A stretch of DNA of 64,000 nucleotides from positions 156,865,849 to 156,929,848 of the forward strand of contig NC_081413.1 of the NCBI RefSeq assembly GCF_030272615.1, given 5' to 3'. Position numbers and translations under genes: made by a program. The stretch comes from Cryptomeria japonica (lineage: Eukaryota; Streptophyta; Pinopsida; Cupressales; Cupressaceae). Below the pieces are notes generated by a model. The model worked only from the letters and a program-made list of their open reading frames with translations. It was not told the origin of the DNA and did not search any database. Positions 10,951 through 22,219 of the stretch are shown piece after piece. Within the stretch, counting starts at the first letter, position 1; every line of letters begins with the position of its first letter.

Positions 10951-13081
10951 ACCAGATTCAATAAATTTGATTCTAAGGAAAGAGATAAAGGAAACAAGAT
11001 TCTAGAAGAAAGTTTGTTGTGATTCCATTTGATGTCTATTTTCTCATTGGAGGAATTTTCCTCAAAGTTTGTGTCAAAAGATGTTCATTTTCTATTGGTT
11101 GATTTTGAAATTAGTTGGTTGGCTACAACTAAACCTAATTAGGGTTTTAATCCCAATCATTCATTTTAGGGAAATCTTGGCCATCTATTTTATTTTGGAG
11201 CTCTATATAAACTGCCATTTTTCATTTGTAAAAGAGAAAAGAGAGACTTGAACGATTGTTGCTATTTTGCTGCTAGGTTAATATAAAGACATTGAAGTGT
11301 GGTGATTTTATATTCTATCTTTGGAGCATTTGCATGGTTATTCATCTTCTCGATTCAAGCTTTAAATTTTGTTTAAGTATTTAAGTTGAATAATGTAATG
11401 TTGTCTATGGTTCATGGTGAAACTCATATATCCATACCACTAGCGATTTGTTGATTGTAAGTTTTCCTTGTGTGGTCAACTAAAATTCTCGAATGAGCTT
11501 AAGTTCAATTATTATTCAATCATTGATATGTATTAAAATGATGGTGTCTATGTTTGATAGTAATTTGAAAATCATTAACTTCCTTAGAATATTGGACTAG
11601 TCTTTGTGGAGTTGTTCTTGTATGTCAAAACAAAGACTAGTAGAGTTTCATCAAATACCATCCTTCTTCCTTGCATTCTTAATAATAGATTAATATTTCT
11701 CAACCTTTCAACTTTTTCATTTTCTTTATCAAACATCTAGAAGTAGTATCAAGTAAGAGAGTTGTGTTGCATATCATTCAAAAATAATTCCTTGAAATCA
11801 AGACATCCATCTCTTAAGAAGCATATACATAAGGCCCCTTGTATTACCAACAACAACATCAACCAATTGAGCTATCCACATGTCAAGACCTAACTAAAGA
11901 AACCTTGGAGTCGTCTTGATTGATCATTTAACCTAGCATCCAAGAGATTTTGATCAAGAGAAGATATAATACTTTTGGTATTTTATTTTGTGTTTGATTG
12001 TGCTAAAAAAAACATCAACACACATTAGTTGCATTCTTATAGCTACAGATAATGGATACCACAAACCTATTTGATACACCACATAGGACTCCATTCCAGC
12101 TAACATAATTTTGTGGTGAAGAAACTCTTTCCTTTTTAAAGGAATTGAAACCACTATGCATGACACGATCTCATTTGCTTAGACTCTTGGTTTTTAGGTT
12201 TCCAAAGAGCACATGGTTGAATCTATCAATAGTATCCCTGATTGTGAAAGTACTTTCAAATTTGGATTTTTTTTATGAAAAGGGATAGATAAGTTTACCC
12301 ATAATGTTAAACGATAAAAGAAACGTTCAAAGACCTAGGAGTAGGTAAAGAGGAATTACAATCCACTATAAATTTATCCTTTTGGATCAAAAAAGGATGA
12401 TGAAATGGGAAAACTTGGCTAGAATTAGGCTTCAGTTTGTTCCACATTGGATCAAAATATTCTCAACTCGCACAAAACAAACATGTGAGTTTCACACAAG
12501 ATTATTCTCCCCTAATCAAAGAATGTAGGATAAATGCTTGAACCAACCATTAAATCGTAATCTTAATACACATATAGATTGTTATTTTCATCATGGGCAC
12601 ATTCACACTTGTTGCAAAAGACAAATGGTGTCTACACTATCTTCTTTTGATGAATTATATTTGTAAAGGAATAGGTTTTCCTACTCTCCAAACTTTAAGG
12701 TCCCTTCTTGGGATATACCGTTTTTGCCCTAAAAAAACAATTCCAACTTAAGATGAGAATTTCAATATATTTATATATATATTTTTCAAAATTAAAGACA
12801 TTTCATTATAATATTCAACTTAAAATCTTAAGAATAATTTAAAAGATAGAACTTACGTTGATTTTCTATAGTAACTCTCTTTTGGACTCTTGTCGAAGAT
12901 CAATAAATCATAGTATCATTAATATTAGGATCAATACATCATAGCATATTCGTTATATTAAACCATATTAGGAATTCATTAGAAATATTTACAAACCCTA
13001 ATCTCGTGGAGGATCATCCTTGTATTGTGAGAGCATGGAAGGATTTTAGATCCATTCCATCCCTTAGTCCACCTTGGAGGA
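10951..13081. other. non-coding DNA, possible old LTR with TATA box
   Basis: TATATAAA at about 11,207 is followed by a short leader-like stretch, which would suit the promoter of an LTR belonging to the broken ORF upstream. No partner LTR was found between 5,396 and 7,737. The small ORFs here (11,069-11,251; minus 11,954-12,166) look fortuitous. From 12,240 to 13,081 I see nothing specific. Confidence 0.3.
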
Positions 13082-13723
13082 TGGTCATCCTCCTCGATCA
13101 ACCCCAGGAGAATTGCAATAGTAAAAAGGTACTAGTGGGCTTAGATGGCTGGATAGACATGTGTTTTTTTCACTCCAGTGCATTCCAAGTGTTGGATAAG
13201 CAATGCTAGATTTTCCTAATGGTGCATTATGTATGCTATGAAAGTGCATCTAGAGTGATTGATGGTTGATAAAGTCATATTTTATGTATAATAATGTATC
13301 ATTGTAAATATTAATTGTTTATCATTAGGTCACAGATCAAATGGTTGATATTTTATGTGCTTTGTTTGTGTTATAAGGCAACCCTATATTATGAGGGCAT
13401 TATAGTATGGACATGTATTATGATGCATTATGAGAGTTTGATAGCTATTGTGTTGTCTTATACTCTTGTGAGAATCTTGCTCTACAAGTATATTATAATT
13501 TGTTGTTTATTTTTAAATAATATATTGAGTGACTTTTGGATTGTGGGGTTTTTCTCCCAAAAGAGTTTTTTTCTCACGTAAAACACTATGTTGTGGTATG
13601 CATGCTATTTATGTTTATTTATGTTAAATTTGTGTAACTATTGTAAAGATCTATAAAAAAATTGTATAACCCTCCTCTCAAGATTAGTTTAGGAAGTTGT
13701 TTTACTACCATAACTTTCTTACA
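13082..13723 (+). repeat. C1 5' LTR
   Basis: From about 13,115 to 13,723 it aligns with 39,590-39,642 plus 55,941-56,495, sharing TACTAGTGGG, GATGGCTGGATAGAC, AAAGTGCATCTAGAGT and the ending CTTACA. The first 30-40 bp are poorly conserved against the 3' copy, which starts TGTTAGGAAATGG at 39,552. The start is therefore an estimate. Divergence between the copies is substantial, so C1 is old. Confidence 0.75.
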
Positions 13724-13725
13724 AG

Positions 13726-13739
13726 TGGTATCAGAGCCT
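13726..13739 (+). promoter_or_regulatory. C1 primer-binding site (initiator Met tRNA type)
   Basis: TGGTATCAGAGCCT follows the LTR end by two bases. It matches the standard plant Copia PBS complementary to the 3' end of initiator methionine tRNA. Confidence 0.93.
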
Positions 13740-13847
13740 GATCACTTTTGGTATCAATTGTAGGTTGTTGAGTTTTTTGAACTAATCTAGATTTGAGTGG
13801 GAGCTTGTGCAAAAGATACTTTGTGATTTTGTTGTGAGAATTTTCAG

Positions 13848-14660
13848 ATGGTACATTCGTCAAGGAGAATAGAGGTGGATAAAATTTGTAGAAATAATTT
13901 TGAAATGTGAAGGCCAGAGATGGAGGATCTACTAATAGATCGAGATCTGTGGGATTATATTGATAATAAGGACTCCAAACCTATAAATCCTACTATGGCT
14001 GCTCGATATGATGTTATGGACTGTAAAGACAAGGGTCTAATCAAATTGTTCTTAACATACATTTTTCTAATTAATGTCCATGGAGAGACCTCTGCAAAGA
14101 ATCTATAGAAGAAACTTAGTGAGATGTATCAAGCCAAATCTTTAGTGAAATTTGTTTTCTTAAGGAAGAAATTGTATTCCTTGAGAATGAAAGAGGGTGG
14201 ACAAATAATAGGCCACCTTGAAGAATTCAATATGGTGGTGGCACAATTGGCATCTAATAGTGTTAAGATGGATGAGGAGGAGAAATGTTAGATCTTACTT
14301 TGTTCTTTGACTAATTCACACGATTCTCTTACTATGGCTATTGGCAATACTTCTATTATTTTGAAGTCCAAAGATGTGGTCAGTTCCTTTCTTGGTGAAG
14401 AGATGTCGAGGAAGGTATTCATAAATTTGAAGGAATCCCTAACTGTTCATGGAAAATCTAAGGATAAAGGAAATAATAATGATAAGCGCACAGTAAATCC
14501 AAGTCCAAGGGGAGATCCAATATCCTAGAAAGTCCAAAGTCATTTTCCATAATTGTGGTAAATCTAGACACTTCTATAAGGACTATAAAGAAGAAAAGAA
14601 GAAGAAAAAGAAGAAGCTTAATTTTGATTATGATGTTGGGAAGGAAGATGGTGATGCATT
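13848..14660 (+). pseudogene. C1 gag (capsid/nucleocapsid), broken
   Basis: The frame opens at the ATG at 13,848 and continues into MEDLLIDRDLW (13,920 onward), the typical start of Copia gag (UBN2 family). Breaks include TGA at 13,908 (a Trp codon in the family), TAG at 14,106, TAG at 14,289 and TAG at 14,526. The zinc knuckle lies at about 14,550-14,590, but two of its three cysteines are lost (first Cys to Phe, last Cys to Tyr); the remaining Cys and His are present. A non-functional nucleocapsid is inferred. Confidence 0.82.
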
Positions 14661-14670
14661 CATTGCATCT

Positions 14671-15947
14671 TTGGCTACTCACGTAGGAAATAATGCATGG
14701 TTAATTAACTTAGGTTCATCTTTGCATATGCCTTCCAATCAAGATTGTTTTTTTGAATATGAAGAATTTAATGAAGGTAAGGTGTACTTGGGCGATGATT
14801 CATATTTAAATATTATTGGTCGTGGTAAGGTTATAATCAGGTTTCTTATGGTAGAGTAAAAAATATTAACGGGGTGTTGCACATCCCTAGACTAGGATGA
14901 AAACTGATAGATGCAAAGGTGTGGGTAGTATTTTTTTATGTTGGATGTAAAATGGTTAGAGGTGCTATGGTGATTGCTAGAGGTGTTAGATTTGGTACAT
15001 TGTATAAGCTAGAAACATACACTATTGAGTGTAATAACAGTTCTGTGAAAATAAAATCTGGGAATACTTCATTGGAAGATGTAAGGATTTCACCTTCAAC
15101 ATATGGACATGGATTTTGGGTACCTAAGGGTGCTCTTCCTTTTGAAGCAAAGCTACTTACAGTGAAGACTATGTTATGGCACCAAAGACTTGGCCACATT
15201 AAAGAAAAGGGTTTAAGGACCTTGAAAAATAAAAACCTTGTTAAAGGTTTGAATAATTGTAATCTTGATTTTAATTTATGTGAGAATTGCATTTATGAAA
15301 AACAAAACCGCATTCAGTTTTATATGAGTTCTCAAGAAATTTGTGGTGCCTTGGATCTTATTCATTCTGATGTGTTTGATCTTGTAGATGTTCATTCCAT
15401 TGGAAAATCCACATATTATGTTTCATTTATTAACGACTTTAGTAGAAGGACATGGGTATGTTTTTTAAAGAGTAAATCTAAAGTTTTCAATCAATTTAAA
15501 GAATTTAAAGCAATAGTTGAGTTGCAGACTAGAAAGAAAACAAAATGTTTAAGGACTGATAATGGTGGTGAATTTTACTCTAATGATTTTGATAGATTCT
15601 ATAAAGAATGTGGCATTAATATATAAAAGACAACTCTGTATTCTCCACAATAAAATGTAGTTGCAGAAAGCATGAACAAAACATTTATGGAGAAGGCTAA
15701 GAGTATGCTAAGTGGTGTTGGTCTAGAAAAAAAGTTTTGGGCTAAAGTTATTGCCATCGCTTACTACCTGATTAACAAGTCTCCTACATCAATTCTTGTT
15801 GATAATATGTCTATGAAGGCATGGTTGGGTCATAAGCCTTCATTAAGACATCTTAGAGTTTTTAGTTGCAAGGCATATGCACATGGGCCAAAGGAGAAGC
15901 GAACACAGATTGAGAAAAAGGTTGTGAAATGTATCTTCATCAGATAA
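14671..15947 (+). pseudogene. C1 protease and integrase, broken
   Basis: The protease region (14,671-14,859) keeps the family context 'WL-I-x-x-G-S-S-x-H-M', but the catalytic Asp-Ser-Gly triplet reads Asn-Leu-Gly. A frame change follows near 14,860-14,919. The GAG-pre-integrase block (LWHQRLGHI, about 15,175) and the integrase core follow. The core keeps Asp (15,369), Asp (15,558) and Glu (15,666), with 35 residues between the last two, as expected for D,D-35-E. Stops at 15,624 and 15,651 interrupt it; the second sits where the family has Gln. The frame ends at 15,945 before the RT. Confidence 0.85.
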
Positions 15948-16350
15948 AGTTATGTTGTGAAATGATACAAGATTTGGAACCCTATTGCACAAAAGCTAAT
16001 ACATAGTATAAGTGCTATTTTAGAGAAACTAAGATTTCTTCTATTACATCACAGCTCTAACAGACTAAACATGAAGATGTGATTCAATTTCCTTCTACAC
16101 CTAAAATAGTTGAATCGAGACCCCTAGATAGGCAAGAGGTTGAGGAGACCTCATCTAGCTTTGAATCTTCAAAAGAGGAGGAAGAACCTCCAACTTAGCT
16201 TGTTCGAAGGTCTATAAGACATAGAAAACCACTTGAAAGGTACTAACTTGATGATTGGAGATGTATTTTTTCTTTAAATACTAATGTGTATGAAGCTAGA
16301 TCCGTAGAAGGGGCATTAGGTATGAATAATGTAGAATCCTAAAAAATTGT

Positions 16351-16752
16351 TATGGATGAAGAAATGGTAGGTTTGAAAAAGAATGATACATATTGGGATC
16401 TTGTACCATTTCTTGAAGGATGAAAACTTGTTGGTTGCAAATGGGTGTCCAAGAAAAAGATTGGTTCAAATGGAGGTATTGAGAAGTATAAAGCAAGGTT
16501 GTCTGCAAAAGGCTGCTCTCAGGTTGAGGGTGTTGTTTATCGTAAGATATTTTCACTTATTGCATAAATGATATCCATTAGATTTTTGCTTTCTATTATT
16601 GTCACTTATGATTTAGAGGTTAAGCAAATAATGTGAAAACTTCTTTCCTTCATTTTTTTTGGAGGAGGATATTTATATGACACAACCATAGTACTATGTG
16701 GTAAAGGGTAAAAGTAATTTGGTTTGTAAATTGGAAATCTTTGTATGGCCTC
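16351..16752 (+). pseudogene. C1 reverse transcriptase, 5' part
   Basis: It begins with an RVT_2 (Copia RT) N-terminal block: WDLVPFLEG, then KLVGCKWVSKKK and KARLSAKGCSQ. TGA at about 16,423 and further stops break it, and the frame is lost after 16,565. It is then cut at 16,752 by the SINE and resumes at 17,060. Between 15,948 and 16,350 the linker is decayed and holds only low-complexity Ser/Glu coding traces. Confidence 0.8.
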
Positions 16753-17074
16753 AAAATGAGTCCTAGGATGTCTTCGGACATGTAGTGTCGTGGTTAAAAC
16801 ACTTCGTTGGTGAAGCGGCCACCAAGGTTCAAATCCTTGCTGGGCCACTGTGCTCGCAAGGCCTTGTGCCTTCGCTGGGTCGTTGTGCTCGCAGATTTGA
16901 ACAAGTGAAGTGTGGGGATGAGGTCCCCTGTTTGTGGCCTCACTGGTTCATAGCTCTAGGTCAAAAGCGTTCACGTGGAGCCGGAGGGCGTGTCGTGCCA
17001 GCATCACCGGTCACGTTAAAAAGTTTACCAGGCATAGAGAATTTAAAAAATAAAAATAAAAAATGAGTCCTAGG
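16753..17074 (+). mobile_element. tRNA-derived SINE inside C1 RT
   Basis: The element occupies 16,768-17,059 (292 bp), flanked by a perfect 15-bp target duplication AAAATGAGTCCTAGG at 16,753-16,767 and 17,060-17,074. The head looks like a tRNA-derived pol III promoter: a box-A-like segment TGGTTAAAACAC near 16,791 and box B GGTTCAAATCC near 16,829. The body is GC-rich and the 3' end is A-rich (AAAAAATAAAAATAAAAA), as in plant tRNA-SINEs. Taking out the insert and one duplication restores a continuous Copia RT frame across the site (LYGLK joined to WYQKF), which confirms the insertion. The ORF inside it is not a gene. Confidence 0.93.
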
Positions 17075-17965
17075 GTGTGGTACCAAAAATTTGATACGTA
17101 CATGTTCAATTTAGTATTTGAGCATTTTAAATAAATCATTGTGTTTATAATAAATCTGATGGTGATCGTTTCCTATATATTACATTATATGTTGATTATA
17201 TGTTATTCATTGGTAAAGGGAAAAGTATGATTTGAGAGCCAAAGTCTCAACTTGCTACTAAATTTGAAATGAAAGATCTTGGTGCAACTAAACACGTTCT
17301 TGGGATAGAAATTAGAAGAGATGGAGTGACCAGAAAGCTATGAGTAGGCCATAGTAAGTATGTGAACTCAATTTTATAGAGGTTCAACATGCAATATTGT
17401 AGACAATTATGTGTTCCCTTGCAATTGGAATGAAATTATCTATTTCATATTGTCCTACATCCCTATCAAATATGGAAGACATGAGAAGAGTACCTTACCA
17501 GAGTGTAATTAGAAGTTTGATGTATGTTATTGTCTATCATAGATTAGACATTTACCAAGGAGTAGCAATTCTTTCCAAATATATGTTAATCCAGGTAGAG
17601 TTTATTGGGATGCCATTAAAAGACTCTTCAAATATTTGAAGGGTACCTCGGAGTATTCTTTGTCTTATCGCAATAATTTGATAGGAGATAAGATTTCCCT
17701 TGATATTCATGGTTATGTGGATTCAAACTGGGCAAGTGATGTTGATAGCAAAAGATCCATTAGTGCTTATGTGTTTACTTTATTTGGTGGTGCATTTAGT
17801 TGGATGAGTAAGCGAAAGGCTATGGTTTCTTTGTCCAATACTGAAGCAGAGTATATGGTAGCTACCAGTTCTTGTAAAGAAGTCATTTAGCTTAAGAGAA
17901 TGTGTTCAGATATTGGAATAAAACAAGGTGAAGTGACAATTTATTGTGATAGTTAGAGTGTAATC
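17060..17965 (+). pseudogene. C1 RT 3' part and RNase H, broken
   Basis: After the SINE the RT resumes (WYQKFDTYM). The catalytic box reads YVDY at 17,188-17,199 instead of YVDD, so the second metal-binding Asp is lost. Stops and frame changes follow. The RNase H part (17,636-17,890) has VDSNWASDVDSKRS and SWMSKRKAMVSLSNTEAEYM, the usual Copia signature. It breaks at TAG (17,888) and at TAG (about 17,955) within the CDS-x-S motif, where C2 inserted. Confidence 0.85.
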
Positions 17966-19396
17966 TGTTGGATATGGTTGGCATATGATGAACCGACATG
18001 ATGATATGATGATAATGTATGTTGTCATTGATGTCAATAAGTGAAAGTGAACTGGTATGCAGATTGGAAGAAGACGGTGAACCAATATGAAGATATGCAG
18101 TGAACCTGTGTCGGGGTTTCACTAAGTGTGACTATCAGTTGGTAGTTTTAGCTCTAAGGTTTCCGGGGCAATCTAGCTTGTGCAATGCAACCGAAGACAT
18201 TCTGTGATGAGTTAGCTAAGAGATGTGAATGAGATCGAGGTGTCACGTCAGTTTTGTGTGCATGAAGGATTTCCTTGAGGATCTTGCATGTAAAGATTGA
18301 TTGCATTAAAAGTCTACCTCGAGAATGAACATTCTTCTTAGTGGTATGAGAAGAGAGCATGATGGGTTACTGATTCCCATATGCGGTGAAGAATGAACGA
18401 TGTAGATTATCTTGTGATTTGTTTAAGATTGTATTGCTCTATGCAATGTGTTTGGATGGTAAGGATTGGACCGCTTGTATTGTAAACCTAAATACTTAGG
18501 GTTAAGGGTTTATGCTACCAACCTAATTGTTGTCTATAAGGTCGATGATGTTTGTTATTGTTTGTTGTTGGCAAATATTGTGTGTGTATCTGAGTGATGA
18601 GATACTTGCCAGACCAGTAAGAGGAAAACTGCAAAGTGTGATTGCAGAAGAGAGGAAATGAAAAGGACCTGCCTTGGCATGTAGTGGTGTTATCAGATCA
18701 GAGTTTTACCTGTTGTCTTCTAACCATTTCAACAGTTGTAAAATCCCTTTACCGGGTAGCTTTAATAGGCTTATTGTAAATCCTTTAACCGGGTGACTCA
18801 AGATCATTGAGTTCTTCAAATCCTCTAGCGAGGTAACCTTTAACATTTCAACCTTTAACAGGGTATATAGCCATCCCTTAACCGGGTGATCTTTAACAGG
18901 ATTGGTTCCTAACAGAACCTTATTGTAAAGTCTTTAACCGGACTAGGCTCCTAACAGAGCGAGCTTCAAAAGAGTTCAAAACAAGCTTGTGGGTATTCAT
19001 CCCCACCGTGGTTTTTCCCATTTGGGTTTCCATGTGAAAAATCTGTGTGTCATGAGTTGTGCATTTTTCATGTGATGATTAAGTATTCTGTGTTTTAGTG
19101 ATTATGCATGCAGAGCTAATAGGTTATGATATTACTGGTATACCACATGCATATGTTTATGGGTGAAGTTGTTATCAAGTATTGAATGTATTTGAAGTGA
19201 TCATACTTATCAGTTTATGATTGTCTAAAGTCTTACCGTGTTTAACCGGTATTGCCATGGTTAAGTTCAGTGATGAAGACAACTGATTGGTATTGTTTTA
19301 ACTTGATAAGTTGTTGAGAAAGTTTTTGTCTGTACTGATTCACCCCCCTCCCTCTCAGTACCGATTAGGGTATTTGTTGTTCATCATTATTCATCA
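17966..19396 (+). repeat. C2 5' LTR
   Basis: The LTR is 1,431 bp and matches 24,277-25,691. Compared with the 3' LTR it has a 15-bp extra segment in the CTTTAAC repeat region near 18,845. A cluster of short words related to CTTTAACCGGGT lies at about 18,745-18,945. TCTATAAGG near 18,534 is a possible TATA element. Confidence 0.93.
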
Positions 19397-19951
19397 ATTG
19401 GTATTAGAACAACTCTGGGTCCTCGGTGATATAAGCTTAACTGCTTGAGGTAAAAGATCTTGTTGTAATGATGAAGAGGGAAGGTCCTAAGTTCAATAGA
19501 GATAACTTCAAGATATGGAAGGACATAATGAAGAGCTAATAGGTTATGATATTACTGGTATACCACATGCATATGTTTATGGGTGAAGTTGTTATCAAGT
19601 ATTGAATGTATTTGAAGTGATCATACTTATCAGTTTATGATTGTCTAAAGTCTTACCGTGTTTAACCGGTATTGCCATGGTTAAGTTCAGTGATGAAGAC
19701 AACTAATTGGTATTGTTTTAACTTGATAAGTTGTTGAGAAAGTTTTTGTCTGTACTGATTCACCCCCCTCCCTCTCAGTACCGATTAGGGTATTTGTTGT
19801 TCATCATTATTCATCAATTGGTATTAGAACAACTCTGGGTCCTCGGTGATATAAGCTTAACTGCTTGAGGTAAAAGATCTTGTTGTAATGATGAAGAGGG
19901 AAGGTCCTAAGTTCAATAGAGATAACTTCAAGATATGGAAGGACATAATGA
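19112..19951 (+). repeat. 420-bp tandem duplication of C2 LTR end, PBS and gag start
   Basis: Bases 19,112-19,531 are repeated at 19,532-19,951 with a period of exactly 420 bp; I saw one clear difference (CAACTGATTGG versus CAACTAATTGG). Each unit contains the last 285 bp of the LTR, the PBS and the first 66 bp of gag. The first gag start (19,468) is cut off at 19,531, and the second (19,888) leads into the real gag. The junction shows a few bases of shared AGAG/AAG. Confidence 0.95.
19399..19416 (+). promoter_or_regulatory. C2 primer-binding site, first copy
   Basis: TGGTATTAGAACAACTCT starts two bases after the LTR end. It corresponds to the Copia initiator-Met PBS TGGTATCAGAGC with two changes (C to T and G to A), both in the direction of cytosine deamination. 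A second copy lies at 19,819-19,836 in the tandem duplication. Confidence 0.85.
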
Positions 19952-20778
19952 AGATTTACATCAAGAGTATGGGTGCTCAACACTGGAGCTATGTTGAGAA
20001 CGCCTATGTGATTCCCACTGGCACTCTGACCGATGATCAGAAGAGAGAGATTCAGGAAAATGGGCAAGTCATGGAAGCCCTTATCAGCAGCCTGTCAGAT
20101 ATTGAGTTTATTGATGTACAAGACAATAACACTCATAAGGATGTATGAGACGCATTGGAAACCATTTATGGTGGTGATGAGCATGTAAAGCAAGCTAAAG
20201 AAGAGAGACTTAGAGGAAAATTTGAAGACACGAGGATGGTTGAAGGAGAGACCATTCAACAATATGGCATTAGGATTAAGATTGTGGTTGGAGATATCAA
20301 AAGCATTGGTGGAGCGATTGAGGATACCACCGTTGTTAGTAAAGTCTTGAGATCATTGTTACCAATCTATGCAATCAGAGTTGCTGCTATCTAGGAACTA
20401 AGGTCTATTGATAAAACCAAGGTATCCTTAGACTCTATCATTGCAAAGTTGACTGCATATGAGTTGAATAGCTATGATGGCAGTGTTCAGAAGACTGAGT
20501 CAGCCTTTAGAGCATCTGCTGCACCATCCAGTAAAGGAAAAGAAACTAGTACCAATTATGAATCCAGATAATGCAGAGATATGGATGATGAAGAGATTCT
20601 GATGGAGTTTGAAGCTCTTCTTGCTAAAAGACTTCCGAAAGGAACTAGTAAATATAGAGGTAAGCTTCCTTTAAAATGTTTCTCCTGCAACAAGATAGGA
20701 CATATAGCTGTTAATTGTCCTAACAGTGATAATAAGGATAAACCAGAGAGGTTTAGAAAGTATAAAAGGAGGAAATAG
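19888..20778 (+). pseudogene. C2 gag with CCHC zinc knuckle, broken
   Basis: The frame starts MMKREGPKFNRDNFKIWKD, a typical Copia gag opening (DUF4219/UBN2 type). It continues through VEGETIQQYGIRI and LRSLLPIY to a complete zinc knuckle CFSCNKIGHIAVNC at about 20,680. In-frame stops are TGA 20,146 (CGA-like), TAG 20,392 (CAG-like) and TAA 20,569 (CAA-like). The frame ends at 20,776. One extra A in the run near 20,763-20,767 appears to shift gag out of frame with pol, which follows at once in the +1 frame. Capsid and nucleocapsid functions are inferred from family. Confidence 0.88.
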
Positions 20779-22219
20779 AAGAAATTGTCTTGTTGTTGTG
20801 GATGAAGGTGTTATTGATGAAAAATCTGAGGATGAAGAAAATGAAGACACAGTATTTGTAGCTACGAAGGAAGAAGTGTTTGACAAGAAAGCACTTGTCT
20901 CTCGCATTGACTATTCTAATGAGTGGATAATTGATAGTGGTTGTTCTCACTACATGACTGGTGATAAGAGAAAGTTTTTGTCTCTGGAAGAATATGATGG
21001 AGGTGTTTTCAGATTTGGCAATGATGCACCATGCTTGGTAAAAGGCAAAGGATCCATCTCACTGAATGGAAAAAGAAGTGCAGATGATGTCTACTGGGTA
21101 GAAGGTTTGAAGCATAACCTTTTAAGTGTTGCTCAGCTAAATGACAAAGGACTCACTCTGAAGTTCAAAGGTGGAATCTGCAGTATAATTGGAAAGAGTG
21201 GTGAACTTATTGCCACCGGTAAGTAGACTAGAGGTAACCTATTTCAGTTGAATGCCAAGATTAGTCAGTATCTGATGGCTAAGTTTGATGACAGTTGGAT
21301 ATGGCATAGGAGACTCTATCACATGAACTTTGACAATATTGTTAAAGCCGGTAAGATCAAGGCGGTAAGAGGATTGCCTTTACTGAACAAACCCGAGAAG
21401 TCTTTATGCAAAGAATGTCAACTTGGGAAGATGTCTTCCTCAACTTTTAAAGGTAAGTCTTTTTCAGCAGAGAATTTACTTGATCTTGTGCATACTGATT
21501 TGTGTGGTCCTATGAAAACTAGAAGTATTCAGGGAGATAGGTATTTTATGATTCTTACTTATGACTGCTCAAGAATGATGTGGGTCACATTATTGAAAGA
21601 CAAGTCTGAAGCATTTGGAAAATTCAAAGCCTTCAGAGCATTAGTAGAAAAGGAAAGTGGCCAAAGGATAAAGTGCCTAAGAACTGATCAAGGAGGAGAA
21701 TTCACTTCTGATGAATTCAACAAGTACTGCGAAGAGAACGACATCAAGAGGCAACTGTCTACCCCTAGGACACCACAACAAAATGGCACAATAGAAAGGA
21801 ATAACAAGACTGTATTTGAAGCGGCAAGAACAATGTTGATCCAAGGAAAGGTTGCTCACACTTTTTGGAGAGAAGCAGTGAGCACTACAGTCTATACAAT
21901 GAACCGGGTACTTATCAAGAAAGGCAAAGATAAAACCCCTTATGAGTACTGGACCGAGAAGACTCCCACTGTGAGTTACTTTAAAGTGTTTGGTAGTAAG
22001 TGCTATATCAAGAGAGGTGAGCATTTGAGCAAATTTGATGCTAAATGTGATGAAGGAATATTTCTAGGATATTCCACTAAGAACAAAGCCCTGAAGTGCT
22101 ATAATAATAGAACTTAGAAGATTGTTGAGAGCATCAATGTCAAGGTTGATGAATCTCCTGAGAAATCTGAGGGAACCAGCAGTGAGCAAGTGGAAGGTGA
22201 ATCGGGAATAGCTTTCTAG
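20766..22219 (+). pseudogene. C2 protease and integrase, broken by TAG codons
   Basis: The protease has an intact catalytic DSG (Asp at 20,933) in WIIDSGCSHYMTGD. A GAG-pre-integrase block follows (WHRRLYHMNFDNI, about 21,300, with the CKECQLGK zinc ligands). The integrase core has Asp 21,497, Asp 21,686 and Glu 21,794, giving D,D-35-E, all present. Breaks are TAG at 21,224, 22,115 and 22,217, each where a CAG glutamine codon fits. There are no indels in this stretch. Domain order before RT is diagnostic of Copia. Confidence 0.93.

Noticed and set aside
14936-15292. 118-codon minus-strand ORF
   Set aside because: Shadow of the C1 GAG-pre-integrase region.
16768-16850. tRNA gene
   Set aside because: Box A and box B are present, but no full cloverleaf is evident and the sequence is the head of a SINE with a target duplication.
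16785-17066. ORF of 93 codons
   Set aside because: Entirely inside the SINE; its openness comes from GC-rich sequence.
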